Source: DSOI01 sp041394885 (GTDB taxonomy: Bacteria > Acidobacteriota > Terriglobia > Bryobacterales > Bryobacteraceae). Taken from it: DNA of 36,994 nucleotides. This document shows, piece after piece, positions 22,731-30,789 of this stretch (its first letter is position 1; each line of letters begins with the position of its first letter). Where the stretch lies: positions 1-36,994 of the forward strand of contig JAWKHI010000057.1 in NCBI GenBank assembly GCA_041394885.1. Reading direction: 5' to 3'. Below the pieces are notes generated by a model that saw only the letters and a program-made list of their open reading frames with translations, was not told the DNA's origin and did no database searches. A program made the position numbers and the translations under genes.

Positions 22731-25700
22731 ATGCGCAGTTTACGGGTGGCGTCTATCGCCGCATGTTTTTCCCTCATCGGTCTTTCGCAGTCGACAACGC
22801 AATCGATACAAGGCTTGGTGACCGATACCAGCGGGGCGGTTGTGTCCGGGGCGAAGGTAACCATCACCAACGTCGGCACTGGCATCGCCCGGTCTGGTGA
22901 CACCAACGAGACCGGCAACTACAGTTTTCCACTGGTTCTTGTCGGCAACTACGACATCAAGGTGGAGTTGCAAGGATTCAAGACTGACATCGCGCGGAAT
23001 GTGCGCGTGGAGACGGCGGCGCAGGTCCGCCAGGATTTCGCGCTCGATGTCGGCGCCGTCACCGAGTCGATCGAAGTGGCTGCCGCCGCCGCGCTTCTTA
23101 ATACCGAAAACGCGACCGTCGGCGCGGTGATCGAGAACCGCCGCGTGGTCGAGTTGCCTCTCAACGGCCGCAACGTCCAGAGCTTGGCTGTGCTCGCCCC
23201 CGGTGTGCAGTACGGCATCCGCACAGGGCGTTCCGACGGCACCGGCGGGTTCCCGATTCCCGGCCAGGGTTTCGGCGTCATCGCCAACGGGCAGCGGGAA
23301 ACCAGCCAGGTGATCTCGCTCGACGGCGTGGACGCCAAGGATCCGCGCATCCATATCGCGAATTTCGTGCCCTCGATCGAGGCGATCGAGGAGTTCAAGA
23401 TCCAGACCAACTCCTACTCGGCCGAGTATGGCTTCGGCGGCGGAGCGCAGGTGACGATCACCATGAAATCCGGCACGAATCAGTTGCACGGAACGTTTTT
23501 CAACTTCCTCCGCAACGATGTTTTCGATGCCGAGAACTACTTCCTGAACTTCGAGCTGGCGCCGGGCGCCACGCGGGCGAAGAAGAATACGCTACGCCAG
23601 AACCAGTTCGGGTTCGTGCTGAGCGGCCCGGTGGTTCTGCCCGGGTATGACGGGCGGAACAAGACCTTCTGGGCAGTCAACTGGGAGTCCCGCCGCACGC
23701 GGCAGGGGATCGTGCAGACCGCCAACTGGCCCGTGGATCCGTTCCGCAACGGAGACTTCTCGAGCTTGCAGCGCGGCTACACGGCCAACGGGCGGTTCGT
23801 GAATCCGATCATCATCTACGATCCGGTGACGGGCACGCCCTTCCCGAACAACATCATCCCCGCTTCGCGGATTCATCCCGGCGCCAAGAACGTATTGGAT
23901 CAATACGTGCCTCGGGCCAACTTCGTACAGGCCGATCCGCTGGACTTCACGGCCCGGGCTTCGGTATCGCAGCCGGTGGATGTCAACACCTACTTCGCCC
24001 GTGTGGATCACAATTTCTCCGACCACGACCGCGTATTCGGGCGCATCGCTCTCGACCGTTCGAACCTGCAGCGCACCAACATCAACCCGAACCTGCCCGT
24101 CACGGTGGATTCGAAAGTATCCAACCTGGCGACGCAGTGGATCCACACGTTCAGCCCCACGCTGATCAACGAATTGCGTGTCGGGTTCAACATCTCCGAC
24201 GACATCACACGCAACCCCCGCACCGACAATACGTCGTTTGACCAGGACGCCCTGGGAGTGGGCCAGTTCCGGATTCCCTCCGACGGCAACCGGAAGCTCA
24301 CCCCCCGGGAACACGGCATTCCGCAGTTCACCGGTCTGCCGTTCACGCTCCAGGAGTTGACCAACGGCAACGGGTACGACAACATGGACACCATCCAACC
24401 GTCGAACCACGTGACCTGGTTCAAGGGCAAGCACAACTTCAAGATGGGCGGCGAGTACTACCGCATCTCGATGGAGCGCGGCGCCGCGAACCTGGAAGAA
24501 GGGCTGCTCGGGTTCAATGGCAACGTCTGCGGATACGCCTTCGCCTGCTTCCTGATGGGACGGCCCAGCACCACGCAGACGCCGGAAGGGCTTCCTTTGA
24601 CCTTCCCCCGGGCCAATCGCTTCGGCGCCTACATTCACGACGACTGGAAGATGAGCCCGAAACTCACCGTGAACGTCGGCCTCCGGTTCGACTACAACGG
24701 GTTCCCGGTAGACTCGAAGGGCCTGTGGCGCACACTGGATCTTCCAGGCTTCGGAACCAATATCAACCGCGGCAACGGATACACGGTGCCAGGAACCAAT
24801 CGCGTGATTCCCACCGTATTTCCCGGTCAGGTGAATGAATCGGGCGCGGTGAAGCTGACCAAACAGCAAGTGAAGTTCTTCATGCCGCGCCTCGGCATCG
24901 CCTACCGCCCCAGCGACAAGTGGGTGATTCGCACCGGTATCGGCTGGTTCGACACCATCCAACACGTCAACACCTGGACCATTTTCAACCTGATGCCGCC
25001 CAAGGCCGGCAGCCAGGTCTACAACGCGACCATGCAGCTTTTGCCCCAGCAGCAACTGCCGAGCAACGGCCCCACCGGTTCGTTCAACTTCACGCCGCAG
25101 CGCTACGCGCCCGGGTCCAACATCCTGACCTTCGACGATCCGTTTCTCACGCGGACCGCCGGCCAGCGGGTGATCCGTCCGATCGACGTGTTGTTCCTCC
25201 CGCCGGACTATAAAGACGGCAACGTCTGGAAATGGAGCTTCGACATCCAACGCGAACTGCCGTTCCAGACTGCTCTCACGGTGGGTTACGCGGGCTCCAA
25301 GGGGAGCAACATCGGCAACTCGGTGCTGAACGTCAACGACCCGGCGGTGCTGAGCAACACGCCGCGCCAGGAGAATCGCCGCTACCCCGAATTCTTCGAT
25401 CCGGCGCTACCGGACCTGGGCGTTCAGGGCGTGGGCCGTATCCGGTACATCGATTCCTACGGCGAGTCCTTCTATCACGGCATGCAGGTCAGGCTGGACA
25501 AGCGGTCCGCCAAGGGGCTGACGTTCGGACTGGCCTACACATATTCGAAGACGCATGGCGATGGAGACAACGGCGGACAGGAAGGCGCCAGTTTCCAGAA
25601 TGCATTCGACCGGCGCGGATCGCGCGGGCTGGTGAGCTACGACCAGACGCATCGCACCACGGCCAACTTCGTCTGGGAACTGCCTGGTTCCAACTGGAAG

Positions 25701-26210
25701 GGCGTTCAGGGAGTGGTGCTCGGCGGCTGGCAGGCCAACGGCATCATCACGCTGGCCAGCGGCTTCCCGTACGGTGTGGGTCAAAGCGCGGGCGACGTCG
25801 GCCTGTTCAATTCGCCTCTGCGGCCGGATCTGGTGGGGAAAGCCCAACTCGACGAACCCACCCGCAAGCTGGCGTACAACCCCCGGGCATTCCAGCGCGT
25901 AACCTGTAACGTGGCCAACCGCCAGGACCTGTGCCACTACGGCAGCGCGGGCATCAACATCCTGCGTGGGCCGGGACAGCGGAACGTGGACTTCTCTCTC
26001 TATAAGAACTTCAAACTGACCGAACGGGTCGGATTGCAGTTCCGGTGGGAGGCGTTCAACTTCTTCAATACTCCGTGGTTCGGCGCACCGGGCGGCATCA
26101 GCTTCTCCAGCCCCTCGGTGATCACTCCTGACGGTACGCGCAACGGCGAGATCCGCAGCATTCAGACCGCGATGCGCATTCAGCAGTTCGGCCTCAAACT
26201 GCGCTTCTGA
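22731..26210 (+). CDS. TonB-dependent receptor, Oar-like, with carboxypeptidase-regulatory domain
   Basis: A 1159-residue outer-membrane transporter. It has a signal peptide (RVASIAACFSLIGLSQS), a carboxypeptidase-regulatory-like beta-sandwich (SIQGLVTDTSGAVVSGAKVT; about 25-105), a plug-like region with VVELPLNGRNVQSLAVLAPG and NGQRETSQVISLDGVDA, then a large beta-barrel with repeated aromatic strands. It ends in Phe (QFGLKLRF), as outer-membrane barrels do. This architecture is abundant in Solibacter-like Acidobacteria, usually for uptake of large organic substrates, but the ligand cannot be read here. AGGAG lies about 11 bp before the ATG. A Fur-box-like site upstream hints at metal regulation. 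A strong terminator follows. Confidence 0.93.
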   Translation: MRSLRVASIAACFSLIGLSQSTTQSIQGLVTDTSGAVVSGAKVTITNVGTGIARSGDTNETGNYSFPLVLVGNYDIKVELQGFKTDIARNVRVETAAQVRQDFALDVGAVTESIEVAAAAALLNTENATVGAVIENRRVVELPLNGRNVQSLAVLAPGVQYGIRTGRSDGTGGFPIPGQGFGVIANGQRETSQVISLDGVDAKDPRIHIANFVPSIEAIEEFKIQTNSYSAEYGFGGGAQVTITMKSGTNQLHGTFFNFLRNDVFDAENYFLNFELAPGATRAKKNTLRQNQFGFVLSGPVVLPGYDGRNKTFWAVNWESRRTRQGIVQTANWPVDPFRNGDFSSLQRGYTANGRFVNPIIIYDPVTGTPFPNNIIPASRIHPGAKNVLDQYVPRANFVQADPLDFTARASVSQPVDVNTYFARVDHNFSDHDRVFGRIALDRSNLQRTNINPNLPVTVDSKVSNLATQWIHTFSPTLINELRVGFNISDDITRNPRTDNTSFDQDALGVGQFRIPSDGNRKLTPREHGIPQFTGLPFTLQELTNGNGYDNMDTIQPSNHVTWFKGKHNFKMGGEYYRISMERGAANLEEGLLGFNGNVCGYAFACFLMGRPSTTQTPEGLPLTFPRANRFGAYIHDDWKMSPKLTVNVGLRFDYNGFPVDSKGLWRTLDLPGFGTNINRGNGYTVPGTNRVIPTVFPGQVNESGAVKLTKQQVKFFMPRLGIAYRPSDKWVIRTGIGWFDTIQHVNTWTIFNLMPPKAGSQVYNATMQLLPQQQLPSNGPTGSFNFTPQRYAPGSNILTFDDPFLTRTAGQRVIRPIDVLFLPPDYKDGNVWKWSFDIQRELPFQTALTVGYAGSKGSNIGNSVLNVNDPAVLSNTPRQENRRYPEFFDPALPDLGVQGVGRIRYIDSYGESFYHGMQVRLDKRSAKGLTFGLAYTYSKTHGDGDNGGQEGASFQNAFDRRGSRGLVSYDQTHRTTANFVWELPGSNWKGVQGVVLGGWQANGIITLASGFPYGVGQSAGDVGLFNSPLRPDLVGKAQLDEPTRKLAYNPRAFQRVTCNVANRQDLCHYGSAGINILRGPGQRNVDFSLYKNFKLTERVGLQFRWEAFNFFNTPWFGAPGGISFSSPSVITPDGTRNGEIRSIQTAMRIQQFGLKLRF

Positions 26211-26219
26211 TTCATTCGC

Positions 26220-26249
26220 GAGGACCTCGCTCCCTCGAGCGGGGTCCTC
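26220..26249 (+). terminator. Rho-independent terminator after the TonB-dependent receptor
   Basis: A 13-bp stem (GAGGACCTCGCTC with GAGCGGGGTCCTC, one T-G wobble), loop CCTC, followed by a pyrimidine run TTCTTCCC. It begins 9 bp after the stop codon and sits between convergent genes. Confidence 0.8.
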
Positions 26250-26277
26250 TTCTTCCCTCCGTCTACTTCCCTTCCCC

Positions 26278-27162
26278 CTACTTGCCTTCGCCTCCCACGA
26301 TCAATTCGGACTCCGCCGAGAATTTCCGGTAGTTGCTGAACGTTCCGATCACTTCCTTGTGGAAGGTCTTGATCAGGCCGGCTCGGGCCTCGAAGCGCAC
26401 GCGGAACTCGTCCATCATCCAGAGATCGTCCTCCATCCGCTTCTGATGGAGCTGGAATGTGGATCCACGGGCCAAGCGGACCAGGAAGAGTCCGAACGAA
26501 ACGGTGTCGATGGTTTCGGCCTCCACCTTCACCCAACCATAGTCGGACTTGGCGATCCAGAATTTGCCGTGCAATTTGGTAAGGAACCGGGCCTTGCGAT
26601 ACTCGGGCTCATAGCCGGGCTTGGGCTCGGCCGCGATCACCCAGGTGGGCACACCGCCGATGCTCTCCTCGCCCGCCAGTGAGAACCGGAACACATTCAG
26701 GATCTCGCGCACCCAACGGCGCTCCTCTTCGCGATCCTTCTCGACTTTCGCGATCCTTTTCTGCCTTTGCGCGGGAGACTCATTGCGCCGTTTCTCTATG
26801 CTGCGCTCGAGCTTCCGCTGCTCCTCGAGCTCTCGTTTGGCATCCACGGGTTTGCCGTTCACCGCGATCAGCCGTTCGTACTCCTCGCCATCGAGCAGCG
26901 TCACGTCGTGCGTTTTGGATTCGGTGCCTTTGACCTCTCCTTTGCCATCGAGCGTGCTCTGCCGGGTGCGGCGGTGAAACGTGTACTGACGGGCGCGGTG
27001 TTCGTTGGCACGGTCCCTCTCGAAGGCTTGGCGCACAATCTCATTCAGATCCGGTTGCGCCAACGCAGGTACGGCGCAGGCGGCCCAAGCGAGGGTTGCG
27101 ATCGGAAGAAGTCTCGAGAGACGCCGCCCGGACATACACAGCCTGGACATACACAGACGCAT
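26278..27162 (-). CDS. Exported hypothetical protein, LolA/LppX-fold-like
   Basis: About 294 residues with a signal peptide (RLLPIATLAWAACAVPALAQ). The body has a highly charged helical insert (RELEEQRKLERSIEKRRNES) and beta-rich segments (FRFSLAGEESIGGVPTWVIA, ARFLTKLHGKFWIAKSDYGW) that recall acidobacterial proteins with an outer-membrane lipoprotein-sorting (LolA-like) fold. The function is unknown. Starts at 27162, 27150 and 27132 are all possible because a 15-bp-period duplication repeats the first residues. It is the last gene of a leftward set, 23 bp after the epimerase gene. Confidence 0.72.
   Translation of the reverse strand: MRLCMSRLCMSGRRLSRLLPIATLAWAACAVPALAQPDLNEIVRQAFERDRANEHRARQYTFHRRTRQSTLDGKGEVKGTESKTHDVTLLDGEEYERLIAVNGKPVDAKRELEEQRKLERSIEKRRNESPAQRQKRIAKVEKDREEERRWVREILNVFRFSLAGEESIGGVPTWVIAAEPKPGYEPEYRKARFLTKLHGKFWIAKSDYGWVKVEAETIDTVSFGLFLVRLARGSTFQLHQKRMEDDLWMMDEFRVRFEARAGLIKTFHKEVIGTFSNYRKFSAESELIVGGEGK
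27130..27156 (-). repeat. 12-bp direct repeat, 15-bp period, inside a signal-peptide region
   Basis: GGACATACACAG (plus strand) occurs at 27130-27141 and 27145-27156. Read on the minus strand it duplicates the residues RLCMS at the very start of the downstream protein, creating alternative start codons. Confidence 0.85.
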
Positions 27163-27185
27163 ACGCGCCCCCGCGGCCCGGGGTT

Positions 27186-28124
27186 TCACCCCAACCGCTC
27201 GAACATTTCCAGCGTCTTTCGCACACCCTCCTCGAGAGGTGTTTTCCGGATGCCGGGTACGATCGCCTGCAACCGCGACGCGTCCATACGGAACGAGACC
27301 GGCACCTGCGGGCCACTCACAGAGATCAACTTCCCCGCCCCGGGACGAAGGCGTTCGAGCATCGCCACCAGATCGTCCATCTTCACGATGTCGCCCGCAA
27401 GATTGAATACGTGGGCGCCCTCGACCTCGGACAAAGCGCACCGGACAAAAGTTTCCGCCACATCTTCCACATACTGGAGATCCATGAAGCCGGAGACGCG
27501 AATCTCGAACGGCTCACGCCGGGCGACGGCTTTCATGGCCAAGGTGGGATCGGCGGTGAGGCCGTGGTCACGGCCAACCCCGTACACCGTCCACGGACGG
27601 ATCCCCATGCTCGAGATCCCATTGACGGCGTGAAACACGCGCGCGTTACCTTCGTTGGACTGTTTGAACACGCCGTATTGGGTGGAGGGTTCGAGCGGGT
27701 CTTCCTCGGTCAAATTGCGCGCCCCATAGGCATCTTCGGGCCCCCAAACGGCGGACGACGAGGCGTAGACCACACGCACCGGCCGGCCGGCGTCACGCGC
27801 GCCTTCGAACACGTTGAGCGTGCCGATCACATTGATCATCGCGCCGGCCACCGGATTTGCCTGGCAGAACGGCATCAGCACGGCCGCCAAGTGCACCACG
27901 TGGGTGATGGACTGGTCGCGAATCAGACCCTTCACCAGTTCGGTATCCTCGATCCGCCCGGCGGCGAAGGCGAGTTTGGCGCTGCCCGGATGGTCCGAGA
28001 TCAGGCCCAGACGGGTCCAGTCCTCACGCAGGTCAAAGCAGAGGACGTCGATCCCGCGATCGAGAAGTTGTTTCACGGTCCAGGCGCCGATGCACCCGGA
28101 GGCTCCAGTAACGAGTACGCGCAT
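27186..28124 (-). CDS. NAD-dependent epimerase/dehydratase (extended SDR)
   Basis: A 312-residue Rossmann enzyme. The N-terminus is MRVLVTGASGCIGAWTVKQL (GxxGxxG cofactor loop), with HVVHLAAVLMPF, then the catalytic set: Ser in VVYASSSAVWG and YGVFK (Tyr-x3-Lys). This extended short-chain dehydrogenase family acts on nucleotide sugars or related hydroxyl substrates; the exact one cannot be told. The ATG at 28124 is chosen because the cofactor motif starts there. It lies 57 bp after the RidA-like gene and 23 bp before the LolA-like gene on the same strand. Confidence 0.9.
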   Translation of the reverse strand: MRVLVTGASGCIGAWTVKQLLDRGIDVLCFDLREDWTRLGLISDHPGSAKLAFAAGRIEDTELVKGLIRDQSITHVVHLAAVLMPFCQANPVAGAMINVIGTLNVFEGARDAGRPVRVVYASSSAVWGPEDAYGARNLTEEDPLEPSTQYGVFKQSNEGNARVFHAVNGISSMGIRPWTVYGVGRDHGLTADPTLAMKAVARREPFEIRVSGFMDLQYVEDVAETFVRCALSEVEGAHVFNLAGDIVKMDDLVAMLERLRPGAGKLISVSGPQVPVSFRMDASRLQAIVPGIRKTPLEEGVRKTLEMFERLG

Positions 28125-28181
28125 ATCGTTCCATCTTAGTTCCTGGAGCCGCCTTCGTTGGGGCAACAGCGCCAGGCTCAC

Positions 28182-28625
28182 TCAGCGATGAGCGATGGCT
28201 TCGATCTCCACCAGCGCGCCGGCGAGCGGGATCCCCGCGACGGCGACCGTTGTCCGCACCGGCGGCACATTGCCGAAGCGTCCCAGGTAGGTTTCGTTCA
28301 TGGCCTTGTAGTCGTCCAGATTCTGGAGATACACGTTCACCTTGAGAGCCTTTTCCATGGAGGACCCGGCGGCTTTGAGCGCGCCTTCGATGCGGTCCAG
28401 CACTTCCTTGGTCTGGGCGCGAATATCGCCGTCGGCCACGCCATGGCCGGAAACGAAGACGAGGTCGCCGTACGAAATCGCCTCGCTGTAGAGCGGAGTC
28501 CCCTGCGGCTTGGGAGCGAACCAGTGAGCCTGTTTGGCTGAGCGCCGGCCGCCGCGCGCGCGAACCTGCGCCGCGGCAGGGGTGGCGGCGGCGGCAAGAA
28601 GCATGTTCCTTCGTGTTGTGGACAT
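28182..28625 (-). CDS. RidA-family protein with Tat-type signal
   Basis: A 147-residue protein. Residues about 30-147 match RidA/YjgF (YSEAISYGDLVFVSGHGVAD; VNVYLQNLDDYKAMNETYLG; VPPVRTTVAVAGIPLAGALV then EIEAIA), including the Arg in PVRTTV that binds the enamine/imine carboxylate in RidA. The N-terminus STTRRNMLLAAAATPAAAQ is a twin-arginine-like signal, so it may act outside the cytoplasm. The start at 28625 is only 24 bp from the divergent oxidoreductase gene. Confidence 0.85.
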   Translation of the reverse strand: MSTTRRNMLLAAAATPAAAQVRARGGRRSAKQAHWFAPKPQGTPLYSEAISYGDLVFVSGHGVADGDIRAQTKEVLDRIEGALKAAGSSMEKALKVNVYLQNLDDYKAMNETYLGRFGNVPPVRTTVAVAGIPLAGALVEIEAIAHR

Positions 28626-28636
28626 GCCCGCTACGT

Positions 28637-28642
28637 TACAAT
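28637..28642 (+). promoter_or_regulatory. Candidate -10 element TACAAT for a leaderless or very short-leader transcript
   Basis: TACAAT (5 of 6 to consensus) ends 7 bp before the ATG at 28650 inside the 24-bp divergent gap. Transcription would begin at or next to the start codon. No good -35 is seen at standard spacing. Confidence 0.4.
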
Positions 28643-28649
28643 ACCGGCG

Positions 28650-29699
28650 ATGGCACTTGCACCTACGCGCCGCGAATTTCTGGGAGGGCTCGCCGCGATC
28701 AGGCTTCCCAAAAAGATACGGATCGGAATGATCGGCCTGGACGGCCACACCGGCGAGGTGCTCACGCCCCTGCCGCAAATCCCCGATGCAGAAGTAGTGG
28801 CGCTCTACGACCCGGCACGCGCCACCGTCGACCGCTTTCTCAGAAACGCATCCTGCAAGAACGCCAAGCCCTACGACGATTACCGGCGCATGCTCGACAA
28901 CGAGCGGCTGGACGTAGTGGGCGTGTGTAACGAAAACTCTGGCCACGCCGCGGCGATCCTCGAATGCCTCGAGCGTAAGATTCACGTGATCGCGGAAAAA
29001 CCCATCGCCACGGAACTGGCGGATCTACCCAGGATCCGCAAAGCCGTCGAATCGGGCCCGGCGCGGTTCACCGCCATGCTGCCCATGCGGTTTGACTCGC
29101 CCTATCTCGGCCTGAAGCAACTGGTGGATTCCGGCGAAATCGGCGAGGTGATCCAGATCGACGGGCAGAAGTCCTACAAGCCCAGCAAGCGGCCCCCCTG
29201 GTATTTCAAGCGCGAAACCTATGGCGGGACCATGGCCTGGATCGGCATCCATATGATCGATCTGATGCTGTTCACCTCCGGGCGCGATTTCGTCGAAGCG
29301 TTCGGGTATCAAAACCACATCGGGTTCCCCGAAACCGGCGACACCGAAAACGTCACCGCCACCGTGTTCCGTCTGGACAACGGCGGCGTGGGTCTGTTGC
29401 GTATGGATTACCTGCGGCCCACCGCCGCGGACTCGCACGGCGACGACCGGCTTCGCCTCGCCGGCACCAAGGGCATCGCCGAGTTCATGCATGCCACCGG
29501 GGTAACCGTGATGTCCGGGAAGCGGGGCCGGACCGTAATCACCGCGCTTCCACCTCAGCGCTCTCTGTTCACCGAATTCCTCGATCACATCTACAACGGG
29601 AAGCCGGCGCCCATCGCCTGGAAGGAAATCGAGCGCGGGCACGAAATTGTGTTGGGCGCGCGCAACGCGATGGAAGCCCGAAGCATCCAAAAACTGTAG
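28650..29699 (+). CDS. Gfo/Idh/MocA-family oxidoreductase with Tat signal
   Basis: A 349-residue protein. A Tat-like N-terminus (PTRREFLGGLAAIRLP) is followed by a Rossmann NAD(P)-binding domain (KKIRIGMIGLDGHTGEVLTP, RMLDNERLDVVGVCNENSGH), the family AEKPIA motif with catalytic Lys, and the C-terminal substrate domain (GGTMAWIGIHMIDLM; FRLDNGGVGLLRMDYLRP). These Tat-exported or vestigial-signal dehydrogenases are frequent in Solibacter-like and planctomycete genomes and often act on sugars. The specific substrate is unknown. There is no SD sequence; see the TACAAT element upstream. Confidence 0.9.
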   Translation: MALAPTRREFLGGLAAIRLPKKIRIGMIGLDGHTGEVLTPLPQIPDAEVVALYDPARATVDRFLRNASCKNAKPYDDYRRMLDNERLDVVGVCNENSGHAAAILECLERKIHVIAEKPIATELADLPRIRKAVESGPARFTAMLPMRFDSPYLGLKQLVDSGEIGEVIQIDGQKSYKPSKRPPWYFKRETYGGTMAWIGIHMIDLMLFTSGRDFVEAFGYQNHIGFPETGDTENVTATVFRLDNGGVGLLRMDYLRPTAADSHGDDRLRLAGTKGIAEFMHATGVTVMSGKRGRTVITALPPQRSLFTEFLDHIYNGKPAPIAWKEIERGHEIVLGARNAMEARSIQKL

Positions 29700-29715
29700 G
29701 TTTCTCAAACGAGCC

Positions 29716-30228
29716 ATGACTGTCGCATCCGTATTTCTCGACGCTTCCGCGCGCGACTTGATTCAGCTTCGCGACCGCATCGTCACCTGCCTCGACAAGC
29801 TCAATGACGAGCAGGTGTGGATGCGCGGCGGCGATCACGAAAACGCCATCGGCAATCTCGTGCTCCATCTGTGCGGCAACGTGCGCCAATGGATCGGCTC
29901 CGCGGTGGGCGGCAAGCCCGACATCCGTGTGCGTGACCGTGAGTTCCAGGCCCGCGGCGATGTGAGCCCGGCGGACCTCGCCGAACGAATCACGGCCGTC
30001 GTCGACGACGCGGCCGCAGTCATCCGCGGTCTGGACGAGGCCGCGCTGCTGCGGAGCGTCACCGTCCAGAACTACACCGTTACGGGCGTGGAGGCGATCG
30101 TTCACGTAGTGCAGCATTTCGGTCAGCACACCGGGCAGGTGATCCTCCTCACCAAACACGCCACGGGCGAAGACCTCGGCTTTTACCGGCATCTCAACGC
30201 GGCGTCCCACACGGAGCGGACACCTTGA
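29716..30228 (+). CDS. DinB-like protein (DUF1572 type)
   Basis: A 170-residue four-helix-bundle protein. It has the DinB/YfiT-superfamily pattern RDRIVTCLDKLNDEQVWMRG, AIGNLVLHLCGNVRQWIG (first His), and HVVQHFGQHTGQVILL (second and third His), which would form a metal site. Family members include thiol-dependent transferases, but the reaction is not known for this branch. It lies 16 bp after the oxidoreductase, and its stop overlaps the next start (TTGA). Confidence 0.85.
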   Translation: MTVASVFLDASARDLIQLRDRIVTCLDKLNDEQVWMRGGDHENAIGNLVLHLCGNVRQWIGSAVGGKPDIRVRDREFQARGDVSPADLAERITAVVDDAAAVIRGLDEAALLRSVTVQNYTVTGVEAIVHVVQHFGQHTGQVILLTKHATGEDLGFYRHLNAASHTERTP

Positions 30229-30626
30229 CGCGCCGATGGCTGCTGGCCGGGTTGGGTGCGTGCGCCTTCGCAGCCGATCCGCCGGTGTCCATTCGCGGCA
30301 AGCTGGTTCGCACCACCGATGGCCCGGCCATCGAAATGCCGGATGGGCGGCGAGTGCGCCTTGCCGGCGACGGCCCGACGATGGAAGTGGTGAACGACAA
30401 GCGTCTCGAGGGTGCCGATTTCGAAGCCAACGGCCAGTTCGTTTCCTCCGCGGTATTTCGGGTGGAACCGATCCACAAGCGCAACATGTTCGTTCACAAG
30501 GACGGGCATCGGCTGCAGATATCGTACTGGTGCGGGGTGTGTTCGATCCGGACGTGGAGCCCGGGCGTCTGCATGTGCTGCCAGGACGAAACGCAACTGG
30601 ACCTCAAAGAACGGTTCGATCCGTGA
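30225..30626 (+). CDS. Small exported protein with C-terminal Cys cluster
   Basis: A 133-residue protein with a TTG start overlapping the previous stop. The N-terminus (TRRWLLAGLGACAFAADPP) looks like a Tat or Sec signal. A beta-rich body follows, then a conserved-looking tail YWCGVCSIRTWSPGVCMCCQ with Cys103, 106, 116, 118 and 119 and a trailing DETQLDL. This tail recalls small acidobacterial and planctomycete proteins of unknown function, probably metal- or haem-binding or disulfide-rich. Function not assigned. Confidence 0.7.
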   Translation: MTRRWLLAGLGACAFAADPPVSIRGKLVRTTDGPAIEMPDGRRVRLAGDGPTMEVVNDKRLEGADFEANGQFVSSAVFRVEPIHKRNMFVHKDGHRLQISYWCGVCSIRTWSPGVCMCCQDETQLDLKERFDP

Positions 30627-30789
30627 TCCGGGGACGTTGCACGGATCGAGTCTCGCCGGCCCTGGCCGAACTCGTTGTCGAGGCTCGGAGTGCCGGCGGA
30701 TCTTCCTGAGCATTCACCGGCACGATGGAGTTGAGGCGGCGAATTATTGCCTGCCTCGAGGGTGCCCTGCCCTGGGCCGGGTAGCTAAG

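Noticed and set aside
23592..25250. 552-aa minus-strand frame
   Set aside because: Antisense to the TonB-dependent receptor; no recognisable domain.
30690..30723. GTGCCGG/CCGGCAC inverted repeat as a terminator
   Set aside because: Only a 7-bp stem with a 20-nt loop and no U-tract, in the convergent gap 30627-30789, where I see nothing else.
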